Assembly (NCBI GenBank): GCA_964398295.1
Contig: CAYNMW010000003.1
Span: forward strand, 1 to 64,000
Direction: 5' to 3'
From: CALFUK01 sp964398295
Lineage (GTDB): Bacteria; Bacteroidota; Bacteroidia; Chitinophagales; Saprospiraceae
DNA: 64,000 bases
The notes beneath the pieces were generated by a model. It had not been told where the DNA came from, did no database searches, and was given only the letters and a program-made list of their open reading frames with translations. Positions 37,006 to 45,684 of this stretch are shown here, piece by piece. Numbering within the stretch: the stretch's first letter is position 1; every line of letters starts with the position of its first letter. Both the position numbers and the translations under genes were made by a program.

Positions 37006-38487
37006 TCACCTCCGACCTCTCTCACCATCCACCCAAGAGTTCCAAACACCAAACATGCGCATCGAAAATTCGAGATTATTGGCGTTGATGACCTCTGCTA
37101 TTTCTTCGCGTGATTGTCTATTCCAGTTGACTTGTTCATCTGATAGATTTGCAAATCCAAGAGCAACTGATGATATGATTGCTGAATTTCTTTTTAAGGC
37201 TTCCAAATCTACTTTATCATAGGTGTCTGATGATGCGTGGTAATTAACACCATAATTAAATGGTTTATGATTGGCAACCAGATTACCCACACCTTCCAAC
37301 ATGAAATCGAAATTATCTGTACCAACGATAGGAACATCAAGGATTACTTTTGCACCCAATCCAGAAACAGGTTGCATGACTTTCTCTGTGATGGCTGCCA
37401 TCTCAGGCCTGCCATTTGTAAAAAAACCAGTTATAGCGCCACTGCCTATATCTACTGACATAGCCATGATGTGTTTATCCAATTCGTCCTGATGGCTTTT
37501 GGTATAGCCCCATGAACCAAAGTAACCTTGTTCTTCTCCATTCCATAATGCAAAACGAATGGTACGTTTTGGTTTGATGCCAAGCTTTTTCATTTGTCTT
37601 GCAATGTCAATCATCATGGTAACATTGCAACCATTATCATTTGCACCTGTTCCTAATCCCCAAGAATCTAAGTGAGCACCAATCAACACATATTCATCTG
37701 GTTTTTCTGAGCCTTTAATTTCAGCGATCACATTATGACTAATGCTTTCTTCTGTCGTTACTGCATCCAATGTGACGTCAAAATCCAATTCACCTCCGTC
37801 TCTCAAAATACGTTGGCAACGGTAAGCGTCTTCTCGTGCCATCACCAGATTGATTAGGCCATGATCTGGGCCATCTGAGGCAATAAATCTATACAACAAT
37901 TTCTTTGGTCTCGAAGACATATTAATGATACCAGCAGCGCCTGCAGCAGCAGCTCTGGCGTCAATCATGGCAGCATCCGCATATTCTTTAAACAAGCCAT
38001 CAACATTGAGACAGAGATCTGCTTCTACCAAGACGTAATTGCCTTTGACAGCATCTCCTGCTTTTTTGAAATCCTCATCTGTTCCATATCCAAGGTCGAT
38101 AATAGATGCTTTTAATCCACCTTTAGGAGTTGGCTTTGAATAGTATTTGGCGACTACTTTAGGTGTAAAATGTGTAGCACCACTTATAGAGGCAATCGTT
38201 CCATTTTCAATCCAAAGTGAAGGTATTGTAAAGGCTTCTTTACGAGCAACAACTCCTGCTTCGTGAAATTTATTTAATGCCCAGTTAACAGATTGTTCAT
38301 TTATCTCTGTACCAGTAACTCTACCTCCATAATAGTCACAGAGTTCTTGCAAGTCTTCTTCTATTGGGCTATCTGACAACATTGTCATGAGTAAGTCAGA
38401 TGGGCTCTGTCTAACTGGAAGTTCTTTTTGAGCAGAACACGCAGGGATTAGAAAAAGTAATAGTGCGTAAAAGGTGAGATTTTTCAT
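37006..38487 (-). CDS. M28 family metallopeptidase lipoprotein
   Basis: A 493-residue exported aminopeptidase or carboxypeptidase Q-like enzyme, probably lipid-anchored (lipobox LIPACSAQ, Cys near residue 17). A protease-associated (PA) domain appears to lie at about residues 110-225. The catalytic domain has the two-zinc site of M28: His in IGAHLDSWG, Asp in GANDNG, Glu-Glu in WNGEEQGYFGS, Asp in MSVDIGSG and His in YHASSDTYD. All ligands are present, so it should be active on peptides in the periplasm or at the surface. It is a single gene transcribed toward the terminator of the susCD pair and is not overlapping the acyl-CoA operon upstream (116 bases away). Confidence 0.92.
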   Translation of the reverse strand: MKNLTFYALLLFLIPACSAQKELPVRQSPSDLLMTMLSDSPIEEDLQELCDYYGGRVTGTEINEQSVNWALNKFHEAGVVARKEAFTIPSLWIENGTIASISGATHFTPKVVAKYYSKPTPKGGLKASIIDLGYGTDEDFKKAGDAVKGNYVLVEADLCLNVDGLFKEYADAAMIDARAAAAGAAGIINMSSRPKKLLYRFIASDGPDHGLINLVMAREDAYRCQRILRDGGELDFDVTLDAVTTEESISHNVIAEIKGSEKPDEYVLIGAHLDSWGLGTGANDNGCNVTMMIDIARQMKKLGIKPKRTIRFALWNGEEQGYFGSWGYTKSHQDELDKHIMAMSVDIGSGAITGFFTNGRPEMAAITEKVMQPVSGLGAKVILDVPIVGTDNFDFMLEGVGNLVANHKPFNYGVNYHASSDTYDKVDLEALKRNSAIISSVALGFANLSDEQVNWNRQSREEIAEVINANNLEFSMRMFGVWNSWVDGERGRR

Positions 38488-38603
38488 GATTTAAATTTTT
38501 ACATATAATATAGAATTAAAGCTCTATATACAATTACAGCTCTCAGCTAAGTGTCTGACGATAGCTAGACAGTTACGTAAAAGTAGAACGCTTTCGACCC
38601 CAC

Positions 38604-40130
38604 CTAACTTAGCAACGACTGCAACTTCATTGCAACTCCCATATCTCCATCAATTTTAATCTTTCCAGACATCACCGCTCCCATAGGATTCAAATCTCCA
38701 GCCAGTACGCGCTGAAAATCATCGAGACTTAAATTAAGTGTACAATCCGCTTCATTGTTATCCGCACTTACGACATTGGAATCACCTGTACCGTCAATAA
38801 ATATTTGTTTCTCTCCAAAGTTAAATTTCAAACTTTTGCCAATTGCTCCAGCGCCAGTCGCTTTTTGGTGAAGGTCATCATAAATCTGAGTAAAATCAGT
38901 TTTATGTTCTCCGTTTCCATTAGATGATGGTGCTGCTACTTTCTTTCCATTTGATTTGTGCTTACTCTCTGCTTTATCATAAGACTTATCATCAATAATC
39001 ATTTTCGCTAGAATCTCTCTCATGATTTCTGAAGAACCTCCGCCGATAGTACCGACTCTGACATCACGGTACATTCTTGCCATTGGATATTCTTCCATAA
39101 AACCATAACCGCCATAAAACTGTAAACATTGCGTTGCAACTTTCTCTGCTAGTTCTGTAGCTAATAACTTCGCCATACTACAGAGTTTGACATCGTAAAT
39201 CCCATCTCCATACATGCGACAACAGTGATAGCTGAATGCTTTTAGTGCTTCTATCTCAGCTGCTAGTTGAGCAACCCGATGTCTCAATACTTGAAAACGA
39301 TTGATTGGTCTGCCAAATGCTTCACGTTCTGACATATATTGTAGAGACAATTCGATCGCTTTTTCACATCCAGATACTGCTGCGGGAACAGCGCACAAAC
39401 GCTCTAATTGTAAACCATTCATGAGGTAATAAAATCCTCGACCTTCTTCACCAATCAGATTCTCCTTTGGTACTTTAACATTATCAAAACTAAGTTCTGC
39501 AGTATCGGATGAGTGCCATCCTAATTTTTTCAATTTAGTTGCTGAAACCCCTTCCATCTTTTGTTCAATCACTAGAAGGCTTACACCAGCAGAGCCAGCA
39601 TTTGGATCTGTTTTCACTACTGTGATAATAAAATCACCGTACACACCATTTGTAATAAATGTTTTTGATCCATTGACCAGATAGTGGTCTCCTTTGTCTT
39701 CTGCTCTTGTTTGAATGTTTTGAGCATCAGAGCCAGCACCAGGCTCTGTTATACCAATAGAGCATATTAAATCACCAGCAATGATACCTGGTAAATACTT
39801 CTGCTTTAAAATATCTGAGCCGTACTTAAGTACATATGGTCCTGCCATATATTGTGTTACTTGCTGAGTGATTGCAAAACCACCAGAGTTGGTTCTACCT
39901 AGCTCCTCATTAAAAACAACATCGTAGAAAAAATCCAGATTTGATCCACCATATTCTTCAGGATAACTCAAGCCGAGAAAACCCATGTCTCCCATTTTTT
40001 TCCAAATGTCTCTTGGTGTTCTGCGATCTTCTTCCCATTGGTCTATGTTTGGGATTGCTTCTTTTTCTAAAAATTGTCTGAGGCTTGATCGAAATAGTTC
40101 GTGTTCTTCGGTGAAATATTGTGATTGCAT
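38604..40130 (-). CDS. acyl-CoA dehydrogenase fused to an SCP2 lipid-binding domain
   Basis: A 508-residue fusion. Residues 1-385 form a complete acyl-CoA dehydrogenase (FAD, alpha,beta-desaturation of acyl-CoA): IGITEPGAGSDAQNIQT flavin motif, GSKTFITNGVYGDF, an MNGLQLERL segment whose Glu near residue 243 matches the catalytic base of the isovaleryl-/long-chain type, and IGGGSSEIMREI near the end. The other catalytic-Glu position (YEGTxE in short- and medium-chain enzymes) is Gly here, which supports that class. A Lys/Ser/Asn linker (about 386-407) joins an SCP2 domain (408-508, IYDDLHQKATGAG...MSGKIKIDGDMGVAMKLQSLL), which binds lipids or fatty acyl-CoAs in a hydrophobic tunnel. It is the last gene of the minus-strand operon. 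Confidence 0.92.
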   Translation of the reverse strand: MQSQYFTEEHELFRSSLRQFLEKEAIPNIDQWEEDRRTPRDIWKKMGDMGFLGLSYPEEYGGSNLDFFYDVVFNEELGRTNSGGFAITQQVTQYMAGPYVLKYGSDILKQKYLPGIIAGDLICSIGITEPGAGSDAQNIQTRAEDKGDHYLVNGSKTFITNGVYGDFIITVVKTDPNAGSAGVSLLVIEQKMEGVSATKLKKLGWHSSDTAELSFDNVKVPKENLIGEEGRGFYYLMNGLQLERLCAVPAAVSGCEKAIELSLQYMSEREAFGRPINRFQVLRHRVAQLAAEIEALKAFSYHCCRMYGDGIYDVKLCSMAKLLATELAEKVATQCLQFYGGYGFMEEYPMARMYRDVRVGTIGGGSSEIMREILAKMIIDDKSYDKAESKHKSNGKKVAAPSSNGNGEHKTDFTQIYDDLHQKATGAGAIGKSLKFNFGEKQIFIDGTGDSNVVSADNNEADCTLNLSLDDFQRVLAGDLNPMGAVMSGKIKIDGDMGVAMKLQSLLS

Positions 40131-40153
40131 TTGTGCGTATTTTTTTATGGTTT

Positions 40154-40173
40154 CAAGGGGTTTAAACCCCTTG
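40154..40173. repeat. 20-bp perfect palindrome between operon genes
   Basis: A self-complementary 20-base sequence (CAAGGGGTTT and its complement) in the 71-base gap between the SDR and the acyl-CoA dehydrogenase genes, with GGACTTA on its right. It resembles the AGAGGT hairpin repeat family in layout. It lacks a T-run on the coding strand, so it is unlikely to be a strong terminator; it may set mRNA stability. Confidence 0.6.
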
Positions 40174-40201
40174 GACTTAATAATCTTTTTTATAATGAGT
40201 T

Positions 40202-40951
40202 TTATGCTTTCATGCCGCCGTCTATACGGATTTCTTGTCCATTTACATATGAGCTGCTACTCTCGCATAACCATGCGATGACATCGGCAACCTCTTCTGG
40301 CTGTCCAAATCGTTTCATCGGTATTTGAAATTTTATTTGCTCTGCTATAGCTGCACTTACTTCGGTATATGATCTTCCCATTGGTGTATCAATTATAGTT
40401 GGGCAAACAGCATTTACTCTGACATTGTATTTTCCATATTCTGCTGCCGCGGTTTTTGTTAGGCCAATGACAGCGTGTTTACTAGCTGCATAGGCAGCCA
40501 TCATTGGGGCTGCAGCTATACCTGCTATTGAAGAGACATTGACAATCGAACCACCAGATTGTTGATTTTTCATTACCGCCAATGCTTCTTTCATGCAGTA
40601 CCAAACTCCTGTTTGATTTATTGCAATAATCTTATGATACACTTCATCATTGTATTCATGGAAAAAACCTAGATCCCCACCAATTCCGGCATTGTTTACA
40701 ACAGCTTGGATTTCTCCGTAATTTGCAACTATGGATTGAAACAATTGCTGAACCTGAGATTGATTTGACACATCGCACATAAGTGAACTTGCTTGCCCTC
40801 CAGCTTCAGAAATCATTTGTTGTGTTTCCTCCATGCCTTCTTCATTCCTGTCTGAAACGATGACTCTAAATCCTTTGGTGGCTAATAATTTGGCAGTCTC
40901 ACGTCCAATACCTGATCCTGCTCCTGTAACAACTGCTACTTTATGACTCAT
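40202..40951 (-). CDS. SDR family oxidoreductase (3-hydroxyacyl-CoA dehydrogenase-like)
   Basis: Classical SDR of 249 residues with all active elements: TGAGSGIGR cofactor loop at 9-17, Asp60 in MCDV, NNAGIGG at 86-92, Ser140/Ser141, and Tyr154 plus Lys158 in YAASKHA. The Asp35 (VSDRNEEG) at the end of the second strand suggests NAD(H) preference. It ends in GQEIRIDGG. Its start overlaps the end of the carboxylase gene by 11 bases. In this operon it is a candidate for the NAD-dependent oxidation of a 3-hydroxyacyl-CoA or an alcohol/aldehyde intermediate (inference). Confidence 0.9.
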   Translation of the reverse strand: MSHKVAVVTGAGSGIGRETAKLLATKGFRVIVSDRNEEGMEETQQMISEAGGQASSLMCDVSNQSQVQQLFQSIVANYGEIQAVVNNAGIGGDLGFFHEYNDEVYHKIIAINQTGVWYCMKEALAVMKNQQSGGSIVNVSSIAGIAAAPMMAAYAASKHAVIGLTKTAAAEYGKYNVRVNAVCPTIIDTPMGRSYTEVSAAIAEQIKFQIPMKRFGQPEEVADVIAWLCESSSSYVNGQEIRIDGGMKA

Positions 40952-42731
40952 ATTTACCTGTACTTGATTTTAAAGTTTGTATAATTCTCTTTCTGGTTTC
41001 TTTTGGTTGAATGACATCATCGATTTCAAAATGAGTTGCCATGCTCATGGCTTTACCTCGTTCGTATGCTAAGGCAACCATTCGGTCATACAATTCATTT
41101 CGTTTTTCAATATCTGTAACTGCTTCCAGTTCTTTTTTAAATCCAAGTTTGACAGCTCCTTCCAGACCCATTGCGCCGAATTCACCAGAAGGCCATGCTA
41201 ATGTTATATTAGGATAATGCATACTACCGCCGACCATTGCCATTGCACCTAAGCCATAGGCTCTACGAATCACTACTCCAATTAGAGGCACATCCAATTT
41301 AGCAGCAGCTACAAACAAACGCGAAGCATGCTTGACATTTCCTGTTTTCTCTGACTGTGGTCCGACCATGATGCCTGGTGTATCAACCAAGGAAACTATT
41401 GGTAGCTTGTGCACATTCACAAATTCTAGAAACTCCTTCATTTTAATTGCCGTTTCATAGGTAATGGCTCCTGCATCTACTGAAGGGTCATTTGCCACAA
41501 CAGCTACAGGTAATCCTTCTATTCTAGCAAGGCTGGTCAATATACCGCTCCCATACCATTGTCGCAATTCTAAAACAGAATCTTGATCAAAAAGGGTAGT
41601 GATGACCTCTCTGATATCATATACTCGTTTCCGGTTTTCTGGAATGATGTATTGTAATGCTTCCTGATTAGACGCTGTCCAATCTTTAGCTTTTCCTTGA
41701 AAATAACTGAGGTATTTTTTTGCCTTATCAACAGCTTCGGATTCATTCTCTACTAATATATCAATCACGCCATTCTTCAAATGAATGTCATAGGGTCCAA
41801 CTTCTTTAGGACCAACAACACCGAGTCCACCACCTTCAATCATTGCTGGACCTCCCATTCCTAAGGAAATAGTCTTGGTAGCAATAATGATTTCTGAGCT
41901 GCCTGCTAATGCAGCATTACCTGCAAAACAGTATCCGTTTACAATCGAAACTAAAGGCACTTTTCCGTTAAGGGCAGCAAATCGATTAAAAGTAGAAATA
42001 TGCAGTCCAGCGATTGTTTGTTGATCTACATCTCCTGGTCTTCCTCCACCACCTTCAGCAAATAATATTGTGGGTAATTTATTTCGATGAGCGAGTTCTA
42101 AAACTCTATCCATTTTAAGGTGGTTCATCGTTCCCTGTGTGCCTGCTAATACGGAGTAGTCATATATAAGTACAGCACACTCTGTATTCTTTTCAAATGA
42201 TGCACCATTGATTGTTCCTGTTCCTGCGATCAGTCCATCTGCTGGTGTTTTCTCGATAAGATCCTCTTTGGTTCTTCTGCTCAATTGGGCTGCTATAATA
42301 AAGCCTCCATATTCTTGGAAAGAATCTTTATCTATTAATAGTTCCAGATTTTCTCTTGCAGTGTTGTATTGTTTTGACTTTCGTTTTGCAGTTGCTTTTT
42401 CCCTGTTTACGTCAAGAAGGAATTCTCTGCGTTCTTCTAACTCCCTCAGATTATTATGTCCCAAAGCAGTATTGTCATTGGTAACTATGATGCCTAACTC
42501 TGATTCTAAAATCACCTGATAACTAAATAATGAATCGTCTTTTTTAATGATGTCACCTTCTGTTCTATGGACTGATTGTATGCGAATATTGTCAGGTGCA
42601 GTCAATGCATTCTCCATTTTCATCGCCTCAATAATGACAACATCATCTCCTTTGCGAAAGGTGTCACCTTCTTTGCAATCGATATTTATAACAATACCTG
42701 GTAATGGAGATTTTAATACTTTAACTGCCAT
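40941..42731 (-). CDS. acyl-CoA carboxylase: biotinyl domain fused N-terminally to carboxyltransferase
   Basis: A 596-residue protein with an unusual order. Residues 1-75 are a biotinyl carrier domain (EAMKMEN, biotinylated Lys38). From about 95 to the end is a carboxyltransferase of the class found at the C-terminus of single-chain long-chain acyl-CoA carboxylases: GGGGRPGDVD, NGYCFAGNAALAG, GMGGPAMIEGGGLGVVGPKEVG, YLSYFQG, LVDTPGIMVGP, RRAYGLGAMAMVGG, WPSGEFGAMGLEGAVKLGF. There is no biotin carboxylase part. It therefore looks like the BCCP-CT half of a split long-chain acyl-CoA carboxylase that must receive carboxybiotin from a separate biotin carboxylase, most simply the one at 46500-48482. 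The gene lies 4 bases after the molybdopterin gene. Confidence 0.9.
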   Translation of the reverse strand: MAVKVLKSPLPGIVINIDCKEGDTFRKGDDVVIIEAMKMENALTAPDNIRIQSVHRTEGDIIKKDDSLFSYQVILESELGIIVTNDNTALGHNNLRELEERREFLLDVNREKATAKRKSKQYNTARENLELLIDKDSFQEYGGFIIAAQLSRRTKEDLIEKTPADGLIAGTGTINGASFEKNTECAVLIYDYSVLAGTQGTMNHLKMDRVLELAHRNKLPTILFAEGGGGRPGDVDQQTIAGLHISTFNRFAALNGKVPLVSIVNGYCFAGNAALAGSSEIIIATKTISLGMGGPAMIEGGGLGVVGPKEVGPYDIHLKNGVIDILVENESEAVDKAKKYLSYFQGKAKDWTASNQEALQYIIPENRKRVYDIREVITTLFDQDSVLELRQWYGSGILTSLARIEGLPVAVVANDPSVDAGAITYETAIKMKEFLEFVNVHKLPIVSLVDTPGIMVGPQSEKTGNVKHASRLFVAAAKLDVPLIGVVIRRAYGLGAMAMVGGSMHYPNITLAWPSGEFGAMGLEGAVKLGFKKELEAVTDIEKRNELYDRMVALAYERGKAMSMATHFEIDDVIQPKETRKRIIQTLKSSTGKYES

Positions 42732-42735
42732 TAAT

Positions 42736-44841
42736 TTACATTTCTATACTTACTGGAATGGCATTGATGACGGAAACTCCACTTAATGCATCCACCAATT
42801 GATCATCAGCTAGATCATTGAAACTGACACCTGCTTTTGCTGCAGCAGTTTGCATTCGAATTCCTTCTCGATCGTGTCCCCAACCATGAGGAATGCTGAT
42901 CGTGCCTTGCATAATTTCATCAGTAACTTCTGCTTCAATCTCTACTTCTGCGACTCGAGATTTGATGCGTATTTGATCGCCTGATTTAATGTTGTATTCT
43001 GCTGCATCTTTTGTATTTAGCATTGCGGTACAAGTATTCGGGCCTTTAATCATGCGGTGAATATTGTGCAACCACGAATTGTTACTTCTCAAATTACGTC
43101 TTCCTATTAACAAGAAAGGTGACTCCGTGTCCACTGTATCGTTTTGCAACTCCTTCAGTCCATTTGCATAAACATCAGGGAAAATATGCAGCTTACCATC
43201 GGTGGTTAACAGCCGCTTTGGCAACTGCGAATCCAACGGACCTAAATCAAGTCCGTGAGGATTTTTTTTCAATTCTTCAAGACTGAGTTTATGTGGGCCA
43301 AACTGCAATAGGAACTCGAGTTTTTGATCCATTGTAAATTCTTGTGACTCAGGTTTTTGTTCGCCAGTTTTTACTTCTCTATACTCTTGTATCTCTTTTT
43401 TTAACCTGGAGAAAATCTCCCAGTCAAATAACATTCCTTCTTCTTTTTCTACTGCTGCATCGCTATAGTTTGCTGTATTGTGTATTGCCAAATTGTGAAA
43501 ACCTATAGGGTAGTGAGCTGTCTCCAAACCAGTTGCAGGCGGTAAGATGACATCCGCATGTCTCGTCGTTTCATTCAAATAAATATCGATAGATAACATA
43601 AACTCTAGTGACTCAAATGCTTCATCTAACTTCCTTCCATTGGGAACACTCAAGACAGGATTCCCACATGAGGTAATCATAGCTTTAATCTGACCTTCTC
43701 CTGGTTCTAGTATATCCTCAGCCATTGTTGCTGAAGGAAGCTCTCCTGCATATTCAGGAAGTTTCCTAACCCTACTGTACCATCTGCCAAAACGAGGAGC
43801 TGGATACTTTTTCGAAGTTACGTTGACTGCGGCATTTGCCAACATCGCTCCTCCTTCCTGGTCAAAATTGCCAGTCAGAATATTTAAGGTGTTTATGGCC
43901 CAGTGACACAGTCCTCCATGCTTGCTTGCAGAAACACCTAGCCTCCCATACATCACCGCTTTGCTAGCAGATGTAAACTCTACCATGAGTGATACTAATG
44001 TGTCAGCTGAAATTCCCGTATACGTAGATATTTTATCTATTGTGTAAGGAGATACTGCTTCTTGAATCTGCTTTATGTCTAGTTCATCAATAGAGTCTTT
44101 GAGGTGGTCTAGTACGATTAAGTCTTTTTCAATAACATAACGGATCATTCCTAGTAGTACATAAATGTCGGTCCCTGGCTTGACATAAATATGTTGATCC
44201 GCTTTTTCTGAAGTTTCTGTAAATCTTGGATCTATCACAACAATCTTTCCACCTCTTTCTTGTATTTCTCGCATCCTACCTCTGATGTCTGGAGCTGTCA
44301 TTAAACTACCATTTGACACCATAGGATTACCACCCATAATTACCCAGTAGTCAGTTCTGTTGATATCGGGCACTGGAACACTAAGCCCATTTCCTAACAT
44401 ATAGTCAGCAGCAAGATGATGGCCAAGTTGATCAACTGATGTCGCTGAGTACCTATTTTTTGTTTTTATACTTCGAACAAAATCAGGAGAGAATAAACTT
44501 GTTCCCAAATTATGTACACTCGGATTACCTTGATAAACAGCTACTGCATCTTTTGTATGTTGAATTTGGACATCAACCAATGACCGGGCTGCAAATTTTA
44601 TCGCTTCATCCCAATCTACAGTTTCCCATTTTCCTTCTTTCTTAATCAAGGGCTTTTTCAACCGGTCTGGATCTTCATGCAGGTCTTTAAGACTAACAGC
44701 CTTTGGACAAATGTGACCCCTACTGAAAGTATCAAGTTCATCACCTTTTATGGATAAGACCTTGTTGTTTTCAACTTTTATTTCCAGACCGCAAATGGCC
44801 TCACATAAATTACACGTTCTGTATTTAGTCTCTATTGCCAT
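42736..44841 (-). CDS. molybdopterin-dependent oxidoreductase with [4Fe-4S] cluster
   Basis: A 701-residue member of the DMSO reductase/formate dehydrogenase superfamily. The N-terminal cluster motif is Cys10, Cys13, Cys17 and Cys45 (CNLCEAICG...HICPKA). Molybdopterin-binding segments follow: a GGNPMVSNG region near 170, a VVIDPRFTET, an LSVPNGRKLDEAF and a C-terminal MGD-binding domain (FLLIGRRNLRSNNSWLHN, GDQIRIKSR, SIPHGWGHDREGIRMQ). The usual Sec/Cys/Ser ligand position falls in SATSVDQLGHH, with no Cys, so the molybdenum ligand may be Ser or Asp. There is no Tat signal, so it should be cytosolic. In an acyl-CoA operon a substrate hydroxylation or dehydrogenation step is possible; the substrate is unknown. 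It is two bases after the upstream SDR gene. Confidence 0.93.
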   Translation of the reverse strand: MAIETKYRTCNLCEAICGLEIKVENNKVLSIKGDELDTFSRGHICPKAVSLKDLHEDPDRLKKPLIKKEGKWETVDWDEAIKFAARSLVDVQIQHTKDAVAVYQGNPSVHNLGTSLFSPDFVRSIKTKNRYSATSVDQLGHHLAADYMLGNGLSVPVPDINRTDYWVIMGGNPMVSNGSLMTAPDIRGRMREIQERGGKIVVIDPRFTETSEKADQHIYVKPGTDIYVLLGMIRYVIEKDLIVLDHLKDSIDELDIKQIQEAVSPYTIDKISTYTGISADTLVSLMVEFTSASKAVMYGRLGVSASKHGGLCHWAINTLNILTGNFDQEGGAMLANAAVNVTSKKYPAPRFGRWYSRVRKLPEYAGELPSATMAEDILEPGEGQIKAMITSCGNPVLSVPNGRKLDEAFESLEFMLSIDIYLNETTRHADVILPPATGLETAHYPIGFHNLAIHNTANYSDAAVEKEEGMLFDWEIFSRLKKEIQEYREVKTGEQKPESQEFTMDQKLEFLLQFGPHKLSLEELKKNPHGLDLGPLDSQLPKRLLTTDGKLHIFPDVYANGLKELQNDTVDTESPFLLIGRRNLRSNNSWLHNIHRMIKGPNTCTAMLNTKDAAEYNIKSGDQIRIKSRVAEVEIEAEVTDEIMQGTISIPHGWGHDREGIRMQTAAAKAGVSFNDLADDQLVDALSGVSVINAIPVSIEM

Positions 44842-44843
44842 AA

Positions 44844-45668
44844 TTATGCGTTTGATTCGTTCATAATATCTTTCAAAGTATTGAGAAATCCCATTCTATC
44901 CTGCGCTAAATGTTCTAAGCCATCAACATACAATGTAATTCCACTTATATAACTACTCATTGGACTAGATAAAAAGACAACAGCATTGGAAACATCCTCC
45001 ACTGTTCCAAAGCGGCCCATTAGATTAGCCTTTTTACCTTCTGAAAACATTTGTTGAATTCTTGGATGATACGTATCTAAACCAGATGACTCAATCGTTC
45101 CTGGGGCAACTGCATTCATTCTAACATTATGCTCGGCCCATTCCATTGCCAGAGATTTTGTCATGTTTTCAACTCCAGCTCTTGCTGCACCTGTATGTGA
45201 CATCCCAGGAAAACCTCTAAACACATTTGCCGTAATGTTAACAACAACACCATGCTGTTGTTCCTTGAAGAAGGAAAGAAACATTTGTTTAGTAACAAAG
45301 AAAGTTCCATTGAGATTATTATTAATCACCGCAGCCCAGCCATTGGTAGACATTTGTTCGGCTGGTGCAGGAAATTGTCCTCCCGCATTATTGATTAGTA
45401 TATCCAGTTGTCCTGCTTCTTGCTTTATGTATTCTGCTAATTGTACCACCTCTTCTACTTTGCGAATGTCACAAGCCTTTGCCAGACATGTACCAAATTC
45501 AGATAAGGATTCACTAGCCTTTAACAACATCTCTTCTTTACGAGAACTGATGCATACGGTTGCTCCCAATTGTAAAAAGTGCTTTGCTATCGCATAACCA
45601 ATACCACTTCTACCACCAGTTACCAAAACCACTTTATCCTTAAATAACTCTTTGCTATATCCTATCAT
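44844..45668 (-). CDS. SDR family enoyl-CoA reductase-like protein (PECR/AtuG type)
   Basis: A 274-residue SDR of the subgroup that includes peroxisomal trans-2-enoyl-CoA reductase, 2,4-dienoyl-CoA reductases and AtuG. The cofactor loop is GGRSGIGYA near residue 18. The NNAGGQFPAP motif and the segment HTGAARAGVENMTKSLAMEWA are characteristic: in this subgroup the YxxxK motif is replaced, here with Thr and Arg. PGTIESSGLDTY and SYISGITLYVDG finish the domain. This differs from the second SDR of the operon, which has the classical Tyr154/Lys158. It may reduce or isomerise an unsaturated acyl-CoA, consistent with a branched or polyunsaturated substrate. Confidence 0.88.
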   Translation of the reverse strand: MIGYSKELFKDKVVLVTGGRSGIGYAIAKHFLQLGATVCISSRKEEMLLKASESLSEFGTCLAKACDIRKVEEVVQLAEYIKQEAGQLDILINNAGGQFPAPAEQMSTNGWAAVINNNLNGTFFVTKQMFLSFFKEQQHGVVVNITANVFRGFPGMSHTGAARAGVENMTKSLAMEWAEHNVRMNAVAPGTIESSGLDTYHPRIQQMFSEGKKANLMGRFGTVEDVSNAVVFLSSPMSSYISGITLYVDGLEHLAQDRMGFLNTLKDIMNESNA

Positions 45669-45684
45669 AAATTATTATCGATTT

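Noticed and set aside
40154..40173. Terminator inside the acyl-CoA operon
   Set aside because: The palindrome is not followed by a T-run on the coding strand; it fits the dispersed repeat family better.
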